Source: an uncultured Shewanella sp. (GTDB lineage: Bacteria > Pseudomonadota > Gammaproteobacteria > Enterobacterales > Shewanellaceae). From it: 64,000 nucleotides of DNA. Below, piece after piece: positions 18,976-28,981 of the stretch (positions within the stretch are counted from its first letter, which is position 1; every line of letters begins with the position of its first letter). The notes beneath the pieces are model-generated. The model saw nothing but the letters and a program-made list of their open reading frames with translations, was not told the origin of the DNA and searched no databases. Location: the NCBI GenBank assembly GCA_947503555.1, contig CANNEE010000002.1:186001-250000 (forward strand), given 5' to 3'. The position numbers and the translations under genes were made by a program.

Positions 18976-21900
18976 ATGAAAAAAAGTATTCTTTCGCTGG
19001 CTATAGCCAGCACTATCAGCATGGGCGCCTACGCTGGCGTAGAAGATTTGCTGATTACCGAAATGACTCAAAGCTCTGACGCTAAAATTGGTGCTATCGA
19101 AATTACCAATACTGGAGCTGACGCTTATACGTTTACCGATGATGTCACTGCTTTTCAGCGTTCTAGCGGTAAGTATGATAACCAACTGCTAAATGCTGAC
19201 GCTAAGCCGCTATTAACTGGTGTCACTATTGAGCCTGGAAAGAGCTTAGTTATTGTTAACAGCCGTTCTACAGATGATTTCCGTAATGCTATTGCCGCAC
19301 AAGGTGGTAATGTCGTTATTTCAACTTACGACAGTGCAAATAAATATAACAACCTTTACATGACCAGTGATGACGGCTTCTTCCTGAAAAATGGTGATAC
19401 CGTCATTGATCGTGTAGGTGGCGCAAATGATGGTAGTAAATGGGCTCCAAATACCACTTTACGACGTAAGCTGGCTGCCGATGGTAGTAACCCAGCTCAA
19501 TCAGGTACTTTTGATCTTACTCAATGGCAAAGCATTTTGCCGCTTAAAACTGACACCTTAGGGGAACCTAACCTACCTGCAGCAGATGCTGAAGACATCA
19601 TGGATATCTTCACTTGCCCTACTGATGAAAATCTAATTCTGTCTCCTAGCCAAGTTCAGGGTACAGGTTTCACTTCGCCACTGATTGCTGAAGGTAAAAC
19701 CGAGTCAGACGAGAGAGTGGCGGTACAAGGTATCATCTCTGAGATGGGCACTATCCCTCATCGAGGTTTCTATCTTCGTAACATCACGCCAGATGGTAAC
19801 CCTGAGACCTCTGATGGTCTTTTCGTTAGCACTAGTGCTGCCGGTGACCTAAAAGTAGGTCAAACCATCTGTATCGGCAGTAAAGTTTACGAATTTGGTG
19901 GTCAGACTCAGCTACAAGCAGATACGGCATTTGCTTGGAACGTAACAGATACCAATATTAATCCAACAGAAGCTATCGACATCCAAGTTATCCCTTCTGA
20001 CAATGGCTCTTTTGATAAGACGTTAGAGCGTTACGAAGGTATGAAGGTTATCTTACCTGAAGATTTAGATGAAAATACCGAAGGTAAGCAAGATATGCGT
20101 ATTACGCGTAGCTTTAGCTTTAACTATCTGTTCGATAGCGGTAATGCTCGTAACAACATGGTAGCGGCGTATAAGCGCCCTAACTTACAGCCAAACCACT
20201 TGCATGTTGCTGGTAGCCCAGAGTCTAAAGCCGCTTTTGAGCAAAACAATGACTATCGTTTAGTGATTGAAAGTGCTACTAAAGCCAGTAATGATGTCCT
20301 GCCTTACTACCCTGGCTTTAACAGCAACCCGCACACTAACTATATCCGTATCGATGATAGTCTAATTAATGCGCAGGGTATGATTAGCCAATATGAGACT
20401 GAGTTAATTGCAGGTACTGATAAGTTCGAGCAAGACTATAGCTTAACCATCACCAACGACTTAACGAGTGATAACTTCATTCATAACTTGCCTCGTACTG
20501 AAACCCCTGATATCAGCACTGAAGCAAAAGAAGATGAATTTGCTATTAAAATTGCAAGTCAAAACCTGTTTAACTTCTTTAACTCTCCATTTGGCGGCGA
20601 CAACAACCGATTTGGTCAAAGCCGTGGTGCTGAGAGCTATGATGAATACATCCACCAAAGAACTAAGCTAGTAGAAATTATTCGTGCTCAAGATGCTGAT
20701 GTAATGGCATTTATGGAAATCGAAAACAACGGCTTTGGTGATGAAAGTGCGATTGCTGAAATTGTAAACGAAGTGAACGTACATTATGTCGATGAGCGTG
20801 CTCGCGACTATAATGGTCCGACTTCTACTGAAAACCGTTATGTATTCGTTGGTTTTGACAATAACGGCAACCAAATGCTGGATAACCTTGATGCGATTGG
20901 CTCTGACGCCATTGCAACAGGTATTATCTACCGCCCAAGTAAGTTGAGCATTGAGCGCACTCGCGTTATTCCAATGCCTCAGCAAAAAGCACCGACAATC
21001 GTTAACGATTTAGGTGAAGTGGTTAAAGATCAAAACCAAGAAATTCTTGAAAATGGTCAAAACTATCACCGTGATGCTCTAGTTGTTACTTTCATTGTTA
21101 ACCAAACTGGTAAGCGTCTAACTCTAGCTGTAAACCACCTTAAATCAAAAGGCTCTACCTGTTGGGAAGAGTGGCAAGGTGTTGAGTTTGGCGATGCAAC
21201 GTCTTGGAACAACCGTAATGCACCAGATGCTGACTACCAAGGTTCTTGTGCTGAGTTCCGTGTTGCCGGTGCTGTTCACTTAGGTGAAGAGATGGAAGAC
21301 GTACCAGGCGATAAGATCATTCTTGGTGACTTAAACGCTTATGGTAAAGAAGATCCTGTTCTAGTTCTGACTGAAAACCCACGTAACAAGACTATTGTTA
21401 CTGCTAGCCACACCTTCTTAGGGCCTAAGCCTCAGTTTAACGAAGATGGCTCACCAGCTACCATCACTAAGACCTATGGTTACATCGATATTGTTGGTGA
21501 AAAGTTCAAAGAAAAAGGTAAGACCCCTTGGAGTTACTCTTTCAGTGACGAAATTGGCTCGCTTGACCATATCTTAATCTCTCCATCGCTTAAAGATCGT
21601 GTGATTGATGCTACCGACTGGCATGTAAATGCAGGTGAAACCAGTCTGTATGACTACAAAAACCAATATAAAGGTTCTATCGATGGTACTGGTGCGCACA
21701 AGTTCTACAAGCCTGATGTTTTCCGTGCATCGGATCATGACCCTGCACTACTAACCTTAAGTTACAAGCCGGGTGATGCAGATGCTGGTGTGCCTCTATA
21801 TCTACCTAAGTTAAGAAAGCTTCTTACGGTTCCTTATCAAATCCCTGCAGGTGTTTCTGTTCAAGCTGGCGATGTTGCGACTGTTAGCATGAGCCCAGAA

Positions 21901-22230
21901 GATGATGAACTGCGTTTAGATATGACTCAAATGGTACTACCTAATGTCGTTATTTCTGATCCAGAGACAGCATTAGTGAACTTAGAAGTATTTGGTGCTC
22001 CATCAGCTGATTACAACGTTACTGTGCAATTAATGCGTAACGGTGAAGTGGTTGAAGGATCTTCAAAAACGTTTGTTGCAAAAGTGTCTAACCGTGACGG
22101 CTTAATTCCTGACATTGTTAAGGAACAACCAGATGAAACAGGTGGTAACGGTAAAGCTGGTAGTGCTGGCTTTATCAGCTTGCTATCTCTGTTTGGCTTA
22201 GCAGCTATTCGTCGCCGCAACCGCAAATAA
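18976..22230 (+). CDS. exeM: ExeM/NucH-family extracellular endonuclease/exonuclease with GlyGly-CTERM-like tail
   Basis: A 1084-residue secreted nuclease. A signal peptide (to about residue 20) is followed by a lamin-tail-like domain (LLITEMTQSSDAKIGAIEI), then an OB-fold-like region (about 220-340). The endonuclease/exonuclease/phosphatase domain runs from about 525 to 920: IKIASQNLFNFF, FMEIENNG, VNHLKSKGS, ILGDLNAYG, LDHILIS and ASDHDPALL, the last carrying the catalytic Asp-His. The C-terminus GSAGFISLLSLFGLAAIRRR is a GlyGly-CTERM sorting tail, cleaved by rhombosortase and linked to type II secretion. It is longer than S. oneidensis ExeM as I recall it (about 870). The role is degrading extracellular DNA for nutrients or biofilm dispersal. 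The symbol is by homology. Confidence 0.88.
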   Translation: MKKSILSLAIASTISMGAYAGVEDLLITEMTQSSDAKIGAIEITNTGADAYTFTDDVTAFQRSSGKYDNQLLNADAKPLLTGVTIEPGKSLVIVNSRSTDDFRNAIAAQGGNVVISTYDSANKYNNLYMTSDDGFFLKNGDTVIDRVGGANDGSKWAPNTTLRRKLAADGSNPAQSGTFDLTQWQSILPLKTDTLGEPNLPAADAEDIMDIFTCPTDENLILSPSQVQGTGFTSPLIAEGKTESDERVAVQGIISEMGTIPHRGFYLRNITPDGNPETSDGLFVSTSAAGDLKVGQTICIGSKVYEFGGQTQLQADTAFAWNVTDTNINPTEAIDIQVIPSDNGSFDKTLERYEGMKVILPEDLDENTEGKQDMRITRSFSFNYLFDSGNARNNMVAAYKRPNLQPNHLHVAGSPESKAAFEQNNDYRLVIESATKASNDVLPYYPGFNSNPHTNYIRIDDSLINAQGMISQYETELIAGTDKFEQDYSLTITNDLTSDNFIHNLPRTETPDISTEAKEDEFAIKIASQNLFNFFNSPFGGDNNRFGQSRGAESYDEYIHQRTKLVEIIRAQDADVMAFMEIENNGFGDESAIAEIVNEVNVHYVDERARDYNGPTSTENRYVFVGFDNNGNQMLDNLDAIGSDAIATGIIYRPSKLSIERTRVIPMPQQKAPTIVNDLGEVVKDQNQEILENGQNYHRDALVVTFIVNQTGKRLTLAVNHLKSKGSTCWEEWQGVEFGDATSWNNRNAPDADYQGSCAEFRVAGAVHLGEEMEDVPGDKIILGDLNAYGKEDPVLVLTENPRNKTIVTASHTFLGPKPQFNEDGSPATITKTYGYIDIVGEKFKEKGKTPWSYSFSDEIGSLDHILISPSLKDRVIDATDWHVNAGETSLYDYKNQYKGSIDGTGAHKFYKPDVFRASDHDPALLTLSYKPGDADAGVPLYLPKLRKLLTVPYQIPAGVSVQAGDVATVSMSPEDDELRLDMTQMVLPNVVISDPETALVNLEVFGAPSADYNVTVQLMRNGEVVEGSSKTFVAKVSNRDGLIPDIVKEQPDETGGNGKAGSAGFISLLSLFGLAAIRRRNRK

Positions 22231-22248
22231 GAGTTGATTTCTATCGAT

Positions 22249-22275
22249 AAGCGCCTGCCCTAGGGCAGTGCGCTT
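22249..22275 (+). repeat. Intercistronic hairpin between the two nuclease genes
   Basis: AAGCGC-C-TGCCC-TA-GGGCA-GT-GCGCTT forms an interrupted stem of about 11 bp, followed by CCTTTC rather than a T-run. It lies in the 74-base gap between the nuclease genes. It may stabilise the upstream message or partially terminate transcription. Confidence 0.5.
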
Positions 22276-22304
22276 CCTTTCATAGACCTGAAAGAGATTA
22301 GATT

Positions 22305-24851
22305 ATGAAGATTAAAATGAATGCAGTTGCTGCGGCCACTGCAATGGTTTTAGGCGGCCTGTCGACGGCTGCTAATGCAGATTTATTGATTACTGAATAT
22401 GTTGAAGGCAGTAGCAACAATAAGGCTATCGAGCTTTATAACTCGGGAGATGCTACCTTATCTCTTGATGGCTATAAGTTAGTTCGCTTTAAAGATGGCG
22501 CAGAAAGCTCAACAGATATGGTTGACCTTGCTGCACAAGAAATACCTGCTAAAAGTACACTGATTGTTAGGCATAAAGATGCGGTACTTAACCTTAAAGC
22601 GGGTGTGACGTCCATTATTGGAAGTCTTTACCATAACGGCGCAGATGCTGTTGCATTGGTTAATGGTGATAAAGTCGTAGATATCGTTGGAGCTGTACCA
22701 ACACCTGATGGTTGGGGTAAAGATGTTACGCTAAGACGTAAAAATAATGCGGGCTCTATGACCGCTAAAACCGCCTATGATGAAAATGACTGGGCTCCTC
22801 AGCCTAAGGACACTTTTGATGGTTTAGGTTGTATTGGCGAAGACGCTTGTGTTGATAAGCCAGGTGCGCTGTTAATTACCGAATATGTTGAAGGTAGCAG
22901 CTACAACAAGGCTATTGAAGTGTCTAACGTTGGCGGCAGTACGATTAATTTAGCTGATAATGAATATAAGTTAACAATCTACTTTAATGGTGCTACTGAG
23001 CCTTCAGATTCGACAGTTGCCACATTAACAGGATCTTTAGAACCTGGTAAAAGTTTAGTATTCCACCACTCTAGTGCAGCTGAAGCTTTTAAAATTGGTG
23101 ATGCACATACAGTGGCTAAGTTCAGTGGCGACGATGCACTAGAGCTGACCAAAGACGGTGTTGTTATCGACCGTATTGGTAAAAAAGGCGAGAAGAAAGT
23201 TTGGACTTCTGGTGACTTCAAGACACAAGACGTGACTTTGCGTCGTAAGAATGGCATTACAGTTGGTGAAACTGATGTAGCCGCTGATTATCCTGCTGAT
23301 GCAAGCCAGTGGCTTGTATTAGAAAAAGATACATCTGATGGCCTAGGTTGTGCTGGTGAAGAGGCATGTGTTGTAGAGCCTGTTGACCCTTGTACTGGTT
23401 GTGAAACTATTGATGCGGTAGCTGACCCGGCGACGTTTAACGCTGATGTTTACTATAATGACGTGTTGACCAAAGAGTATGCAACTCCTACAGCACTGAA
23501 AAATGCCTTGTCTGTTATTATTGCTAAAGATCACAAGCCTTTAACTTATAAGCAAGTTTGGACAGCGTTGACCTACGCTGATCAAGACCCTGCTAACGAT
23601 AAGAATGTTATCGAGATTTACACTGGTGCTTCAATCTCCAAGCATGATAATCAAACTAGTGGTAGTGGCGCAGGTAAGTGGAACCGCGAGCACGTTTGGG
23701 CTAAGAGCCATGGTTTCCCAAGTGAAGATCAGTGGGGCTACACAGACGCTCATCACCTACGCCCAGCCGATCCAGGAATCAATACTGCCCGTAGCAATAA
23801 TGATTTTGGCGCCTGTAGCGATACTGGCGAGCAAGTTCAGTTCAATGGTGTAGATACTGGTAACTACCTAGATAAGGCGATAGATTGCTGGGAGCCACGT
23901 GACGAGGTCAAAGGTGATGTTGCACGTATGATCATGTACATGGATACTCGTTATCAAGGTACAGATACGGCTATCACTAAGATGCCAGATCTTGTTGCTG
24001 TAAATCGTTTGACGACTACAGAGGAAGATGACAAACCATTAATCGGTACGCTATGTACTCTATATACTTGGAATGAGCAGGATCCTGTTAGCGACTATGA
24101 GAAGAATCGTAACAACCAAGTCTATAAGTACCAAGGTAACCGTAACCCATTTATCGATCGCCCTGAATTAGTTGAGCAGGTCTATGGTAAAGAGTGTGGG
24201 CCTAAGCTTGAGCTGACTTTCGACGTTAAGCTGCCTGAATCTGTTAACGAAGGTAATGCCTATGTCTTAGATGCTTCTGCTACTACGATTGAAGGTAAGA
24301 CCTTAACTTATAAGTGGGAACAGGTTACTGAGACAGAAACGACGGTTGTTGGTAACGAGGCTGTATTGTCTCTAACTGCTCCTGAAATCAAAGCTGATGA
24401 AACCTATAAGTTTGTGTTGACTGTCAGTGATGGCACTTTAGAAGCTTCTAAAGAGTTCAATGTTACTGTGAGTAACGTACCTCTGACTTTGGATATTACC
24501 TTTGCTGGTAACACTGAAATCACTGAAGGTGAAAGCACTTCTATCACAGCTACGGTAGCGGATGCTCCAGAAGGTGCTACTTATACTTGGAAGCAGGTTT
24601 CCGGTGCTACAGCAACCTTTAAAGCCGATGGCTTGAAGCTTGATGTTACTTCACCAGAGACAAATATTGACCAGAACCTAGTGTTTGAACTAACAGCTAC
24701 AGTTGGCGAAGAAAGCTTTGCTAAAACAGTTAGCGTAGCGGTTAAGAACAACGAAGAAACTGGTTGGGTTAAGCCTGATGGTGCCGGTAGTTTAGGTGGC
24801 CTAATGGTGCTATTGCTACCTCTTATGTGGTGGCGCCGCCGCGAGGCCTAA
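22305..24851 (+). CDS. endA: EndA-type extracellular endonuclease I with two lamin-tail-like domains
   Basis: An 848-residue secreted nuclease. After a signal peptide (to about 25) come two repeated lamin-tail-like domains, both opening with LLITEYVEGSS (about 27 and 190). The endonuclease I domain (about 375-630) carries NREHVWAKSHGF and TDAHHLRPADPGINTARSN, the metal and catalytic His/Asn region. Two Ig/PKD-like domains (about 635-815) follow. A GlyGly-CTERM-like tail, GAGSLGGLMVLLLPLMWWRR, ends the protein. Length and architecture exceed the simple EndA/Vvn nucleases (about 230-260 residues). It is likely a surface-linked or secreted endonuclease cutting DNA for the neighbouring ExeM-like enzyme. 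A strong terminator follows. The symbol is by homology. Confidence 0.88.
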   Translation: MKIKMNAVAAATAMVLGGLSTAANADLLITEYVEGSSNNKAIELYNSGDATLSLDGYKLVRFKDGAESSTDMVDLAAQEIPAKSTLIVRHKDAVLNLKAGVTSIIGSLYHNGADAVALVNGDKVVDIVGAVPTPDGWGKDVTLRRKNNAGSMTAKTAYDENDWAPQPKDTFDGLGCIGEDACVDKPGALLITEYVEGSSYNKAIEVSNVGGSTINLADNEYKLTIYFNGATEPSDSTVATLTGSLEPGKSLVFHHSSAAEAFKIGDAHTVAKFSGDDALELTKDGVVIDRIGKKGEKKVWTSGDFKTQDVTLRRKNGITVGETDVAADYPADASQWLVLEKDTSDGLGCAGEEACVVEPVDPCTGCETIDAVADPATFNADVYYNDVLTKEYATPTALKNALSVIIAKDHKPLTYKQVWTALTYADQDPANDKNVIEIYTGASISKHDNQTSGSGAGKWNREHVWAKSHGFPSEDQWGYTDAHHLRPADPGINTARSNNDFGACSDTGEQVQFNGVDTGNYLDKAIDCWEPRDEVKGDVARMIMYMDTRYQGTDTAITKMPDLVAVNRLTTTEEDDKPLIGTLCTLYTWNEQDPVSDYEKNRNNQVYKYQGNRNPFIDRPELVEQVYGKECGPKLELTFDVKLPESVNEGNAYVLDASATTIEGKTLTYKWEQVTETETTVVGNEAVLSLTAPEIKADETYKFVLTVSDGTLEASKEFNVTVSNVPLTLDITFAGNTEITEGESTSITATVADAPEGATYTWKQVSGATATFKADGLKLDVTSPETNIDQNLVFELTATVGEESFAKTVSVAVKNNEETGWVKPDGAGSLGGLMVLLLPLMWWRRREA

Positions 24852-24868
24852 TCGTCAGTGAAGCCTAA

Positions 24869-24908
24869 TAAAAGCAGCACCGAGTTTACTCTGGGTGCTG
24901 CTTTTTTT
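24869..24908 (+). terminator. Terminator after the nuclease genes
   Basis: AAAAGCAGCACC / GGTGCTGCTTTT, a perfect 12-bp stem with a 12-base loop, then a T-run. It closes the porin-nuclease transcript before the nucleotidase gene. Confidence 0.9.
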
Positions 24909-24999
24909 CACTATACAGGCGTTGTCTAATGGTTTGTCTTGAAAGTTTAAGCTTCAAGAACAAATGGCAACCCTTATTTGAGAATATTGAAGGATTATT

Positions 25000-26730
25000 A
25001 TGAATAATTCACTCCGTCCTTCTAGCCTATTACTTACCACCTCAGCGCTGGCGTTAACGTTAGCCTTGAGTGGCTGTGGTAAGAAGAAGGTGGAAGAGGC
25101 GCCTAAGGTGACAGCATCGAGAGCTTGTCAAGCCGCTGGCGATGATTGTAAGCGCTTCACCTTACTCCATACCAATGATCACCATGGCCGCTTTTGGCAA
25201 GGTTCAAGAGGTGAGTATGGTATGGCTGCACGCAAAACCATTCTCGACCAAATCCGTAAAGAGGTTGCCGAGCAAGGTGGTGAGACTTTGCTACTTTCTG
25301 GTGGTGACATCAATACAGGGGTTCCTGAGTCAGATCTTCAGGATGCCGAACCAGATTTTATCGGTATGAATCATCTTGGCTATGATGCTATGGCTGTGGG
25401 TAACCATGAATTTGATAACCCAAATTCCGTTATGGATAAGCAGCGTGACTGGTCTCAGTTCCCTTGGTTATCGGCTAACATCTACCGTCAAGTTGATGGC
25501 GAGTGGCAACGTTATTTTGAACCTTATAAGTTGTTTGAAGTTCAAGGTTTGAAGCTAGCCGTTGTGGGATTAACCACAGAACATACCGCTGAAATTGGTA
25601 ACCCTGAGTTTGTTCAAAACCTGAAATTCACTTCTCCTCAAACAGAGGCGAAAGCAATTTTAGCTGAGCTTGAGCAAAAGCATAAGCCGGATCTTGTCTT
25701 TGGCCTAACTCATATGGGTCACTATGAAAATGGTAAACATGGTAGTAATGCGCCGGGTGATGTCGCCCTTGCTGAAAGCCTAAAACCTGGTCAGATACAG
25801 GCCATTATCGGTGGTCATTCGCAATTACCTGTTTGTATGGAAGGGGATACCGGTGAATACGTAGAAGATTGGGGGCGTGACGAGCCTTGTAAGCCCGATC
25901 GTAAAAACGGTACCTGGATCATGCAAGCCTATGAATGGGGTAAGTTCGTTGGTCGTGCCGATTTTGAATACTATGGTGGTGAGCTTCACTTAGCCAACTA
26001 TGAGTTAGTGCCTGTGAATGCTGAAACCAAGTTCGGTTCATTTTATCCTCCTCATATGCTGACACCTAAGGATAAGGAAACATTAGAGTTACTGCGTCCT
26101 TATCAGCGTAAGGGCCAGCTCCAATTAAGAGAAGAAATTGGTGTTGCGACTGATGAGTTTGTGGGTAAGCGTAAGGTTGTACGTTACCAAGCGACACCTT
26201 TGGGAATTATGATTGCCCATGCGCAAACTCAACTGCCTATTCCTGCTGACTTCGGCATAATGAACTCTGGTGGTATTCGCGCCACGATTAAAAAGGGGCC
26301 TATCCGTTATCGTGATGTACTTAAGGTGCAGCCATTTGCTAACAGTGTCACTGTGACAGAAATGAAGGGCCAAGAGCTGAAGAAGTATCTGTCTAAAGTC
26401 GCACTTAAAACCAGAGGTTCGGGTGGCTTTGCTCACTTTAGTGGCATCAAAATGGTCGTCGATTGTAAGGCAAAAGACGTTGATATTAGGTCGATTGCTG
26501 GTAAGCCGTTTAAATTAACTGATAGCTATCGATTTACCCTGCCAAGCTATAACGCTGCTGGTGGTAACAAATATCCTAAGCTAAAGGAAAAGGCGAGAGA
26601 TACAGGCTTTATCGATGCAGATATGCTTTATCAGTTCATTAAGAAGCATAACAAGCTAGATCCAGCGACTTATGATAAAGGATCCGATGTGAGGTACATT
26701 AACTCAAGAAGCCCGCTTGGCTGTAGTTAA
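25000..26730 (+). CDS. UshA-like 5'-nucleotidase / UDP-sugar hydrolase lipoprotein
   Basis: A 576-residue metallophosphatase lipoprotein. The lipobox LSGC (Cys26) follows a hydrophobic signal. The metal-binding motifs are present: LLHTNDHHGRF, GGDINTG, AVGNHEFD, GLTHMGH and IIGGHSQ. The C-terminal 5'-nucleotidase domain shows MNSGGIRATIKKG and PFANSVTVTEMKG. These enzymes release phosphate and nucleosides from nucleotides in the periplasm or at the surface. The gene lies directly after two secreted nucleases but has its own leader after a terminator, so it completes the DNA to nucleotide to nucleoside plus phosphate route. Lipidation is seen in some Vibrio/Shewanella homologues, unlike soluble E. 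coli UshA. Confidence 0.9.
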   Translation: MNNSLRPSSLLLTTSALALTLALSGCGKKKVEEAPKVTASRACQAAGDDCKRFTLLHTNDHHGRFWQGSRGEYGMAARKTILDQIRKEVAEQGGETLLLSGGDINTGVPESDLQDAEPDFIGMNHLGYDAMAVGNHEFDNPNSVMDKQRDWSQFPWLSANIYRQVDGEWQRYFEPYKLFEVQGLKLAVVGLTTEHTAEIGNPEFVQNLKFTSPQTEAKAILAELEQKHKPDLVFGLTHMGHYENGKHGSNAPGDVALAESLKPGQIQAIIGGHSQLPVCMEGDTGEYVEDWGRDEPCKPDRKNGTWIMQAYEWGKFVGRADFEYYGGELHLANYELVPVNAETKFGSFYPPHMLTPKDKETLELLRPYQRKGQLQLREEIGVATDEFVGKRKVVRYQATPLGIMIAHAQTQLPIPADFGIMNSGGIRATIKKGPIRYRDVLKVQPFANSVTVTEMKGQELKKYLSKVALKTRGSGGFAHFSGIKMVVDCKAKDVDIRSIAGKPFKLTDSYRFTLPSYNAAGGNKYPKLKEKARDTGFIDADMLYQFIKKHNKLDPATYDKGSDVRYINSRSPLGCS

Positions 26731-26778
26731 TCCACACTATCAGATAGGGTTAGTTAACTGACCCTTCAACCCCAAGGC

Positions 26779-26808
26779 AAAGCCCATCCGCAAGGTTGGG
26801 CTTTTTTT
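26779..26808 (+). terminator. Terminator of the nucleotidase gene
   Basis: AAAGCCCA / TGGGCTTT stem followed by TTTTTATTTTTC. Confidence 0.85.
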
Positions 26809-26911
26809 ATTTTTCTTTTGGATTCTTTAGTTATCCATTTCGCTTGCAAAACTTGTTCTTACTTTTAGCGCGAGTACAATGAGGCTAATTTATTGATATC
26901 GAGTGAGTGTG

Positions 26912-28309
26912 ATGCACGTACATATACTAGGGATCTGTGGCACCTTTATGGGCGGCATAGCGATTTTGGCTAAGGCTATGGGACATAGGGTGACAGGCAG
27001 TGATGCTAATGTTTATCCACCGATGAGCACTCAGCTCGAGCAGCAAGGCATCGAGCTTATTCAAGGCTTTGAACCGTCACAGCTAGACTTTGTCGATGCT
27101 TCTGGTCATAAGACGGCGCCAGATTTGATAGTGATAGGTAATGCTATGAGCCGTGGAAATCCTTGTGTTGAAGCCATCTTAAATCAAGGACTTAATTATA
27201 CTTCTGGGCCTAAATTCTTAGCTGAATACATTTTACCCCAGCGTTGGGTATTGGCGGTTTCTGGTACCCATGGCAAAACATCGACTTCGAGTATGTTGGC
27301 TTGGATTTTACAAAGCACGGGTTATGAGCCGGGCTTTTTGATTGGTGGGGTGCCACAAAACTTTGGTGTATCGGCGCGTCTGGGTAATTCGCCCTTTTTT
27401 GTGGTTGAGGCCGATGAATACGATAGTGCCTTTTTTGATAAGCGCTCTAAGTTTGTGCACTATCAAGCCAGAACGTTAGTGATAAATAACCTTGAATTTG
27501 ATCATGCGGATATCTTTGACGATCTTAAAGCCATTCAGCGCCAGTTTAACCATGTGATCCGCACTGTACCTAGCCAAGGCAAGGTGATTTGGCCAGCTAC
27601 GAGTGATGCGGTAAAACAGGTGATTGATATGGGCTGCTGGAGTGAGCAAGAGCAGTATCATCACACGCCGAATGCTCAAGGCTGGTATGCCAAACTTTTA
27701 GCAGACGATGGTCACCATTTTGCTGTCTACTTTGATGGCGAGCTTCAGGGGGAGGTGAATTGGGACTTGATTGGTCAGCATAATGTAGAAAACGCCATTA
27801 TGGCGATTGCTGCAGCTCGTCATGTTGGCGTTGCTCCGCAATTAGCTATAGAGGCTTTGGTCGAGTTTTGTCCGCCCAAGCGACGTTTAGAGTTATTAGA
27901 CACTGTCGATGGTGTCGCTATATATGATGATTTTGCTCATCACCCTACCGCTATTGCTTCGACTTTGGCAGGTATTAGAGCCAAGGTGGGTGATGGCAAA
28001 GTAACTGTGATTCTTGAACCAAGATCTAACACCATGAAGTCAGGTGTCCATAAAGAGACTTTGGCAGCTTCTCTAGATTTAGCCGATGAAGCTTTGCTTT
28101 ATCAAGCGGATAATGTGGCATGGGATATAGAAGAAGCTATGACTCAAGCCTGTCTGCCAGTCACCGTCTTTAATGACATAGAGTCAATTATTGCTCAAGT
28201 TGTGGCTAATGCTAACAGTCTAGAGACTATAGTGATAATGAGTAATGGTGGCTTTGAAGGTCTGCACCTCAAGCTTATTCAAGCCCTTAAATCTCAGCAA
28301 GAGGCGTAA
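26912..28309 (+). CDS. mpl: UDP-MurNAc:L-alanyl-gamma-D-glutamyl-meso-DAP ligase (murein tripeptide recycling)
   Basis: A 465-residue cytoplasmic Mur ligase that attaches recycled murein tripeptide to UDP-MurNAc. The N-terminus [15 protein letters not shown] is nearly that of E. coli Mpl, so I start at the ATG at 26912; a GTG at 26903 is also in frame. ATP-binding [11 protein letters not shown] and the family segments [19 protein letters not shown] and [11 protein letters not shown] are present. The Mpl-type ending distinguishes it from MurC. The gene is followed 2 bases later by ubiX and probably forms an operon with it. Confidence 0.95.
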   Translation: MHVHILGICGTFMGGIAILAKAMGHRVTGSDANVYPPMSTQLEQQGIELIQGFEPSQLDFVDASGHKTAPDLIVIGNAMSRGNPCVEAILNQGLNYTSGPKFLAEYILPQRWVLAVSGTHGKTSTSSMLAWILQSTGYEPGFLIGGVPQNFGVSARLGNSPFFVVEADEYDSAFFDKRSKFVHYQARTLVINNLEFDHADIFDDLKAIQRQFNHVIRTVPSQGKVIWPATSDAVKQVIDMGCWSEQEQYHHTPNAQGWYAKLLADDGHHFAVYFDGELQGEVNWDLIGQHNVENAIMAIAAARHVGVAPQLAIEALVEFCPPKRRLELLDTVDGVAIYDDFAHHPTAIASTLAGIRAKVGDGKVTVILEPRSNTMKSGVHKETLAASLDLADEALLYQADNVAWDIEEAMTQACLPVTVFNDIESIIAQVVANANSLETIVIMSNGGFEGLHLKLIQALKSQQEA

Positions 28310-28311
28310 TC

Positions 28312-28962
28312 ATGGCATATGAAAAATGGCAGCGTTCTATTAGCCTTGCTTGGACTGGCGCATCGGGCGCTCCCTATGGTTTGAGATTGCTTCAACAGCT
28401 ATTGGCGGCAGATTATCAGGTGTTTTTGATGATATCTTCCGCAGCTAGGGTGGTGCTGGCGACAGAGCATGAGCTTAAACTGAGCGCCGATTCTGCTAAG
28501 GCTAAGCAGCAGCTGCTCACCTATTTTAGTGAGCGCTATGGTCTTGCCGACAAGGGGCAATTACAAGTATTAGGTAAAGAGGAGTGGTTTTCTCCGCCCG
28601 CTTCTGGTTCTGCGGCACCTAAGCAGATGGTGATCTGTCCGTGTAGCACAGGGACTTTAGCTGCTGTCGCGACGGGTATGAGTAATAATTTGTTGGAAAG
28701 AGCCGCCGATGTAGTGTTAAAGGAAAGAGGACAATTACTACTGGTGCCAAGGGAAACCCCTTTTAGCGCCATACACTTAGAGCATATGTTGTCTTTATCT
28801 AAGTTAGGTGCGACTATCATGCCGGCTGCACCTGGGTTTTATCATAATCCCAAATCGATACAAGATCTGATAGACTTCATGGTTGCCCGCATACTCGATC
28901 ATTTAGAGATTGAGCATGATTTAACACGTCGTTGGGGCTACGACAAACACCCTACATCCTAA
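28312..28962 (+). CDS. ubiX: Flavin prenyltransferase UbiX
   Basis: A 216-residue enzyme that makes prenylated FMN from FMN and dimethylallyl phosphate, the cofactor for UbiD in ubiquinone synthesis. The flavin-binding [14 protein letters not shown], the mid-section [20 protein letters not shown], and the conserved [17 protein letters not shown] are all seen. The start ATG lies 2 bases after the mpl stop, implying translational coupling. No ubiD is nearby. Confidence 0.93.
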   Translation: MAYEKWQRSISLAWTGASGAPYGLRLLQQLLAADYQVFLMISSAARVVLATEHELKLSADSAKAKQQLLTYFSERYGLADKGQLQVLGKEEWFSPPASGSAAPKQMVICPCSTGTLAAVATGMSNNLLERAADVVLKERGQLLLVPRETPFSAIHLEHMLSLSKLGATIMPAAPGFYHNPKSIQDLIDFMVARILDHLEIEHDLTRRWGYDKHPTS

Positions 28963-28981
28963 TTGGAATATAAATAGAATT

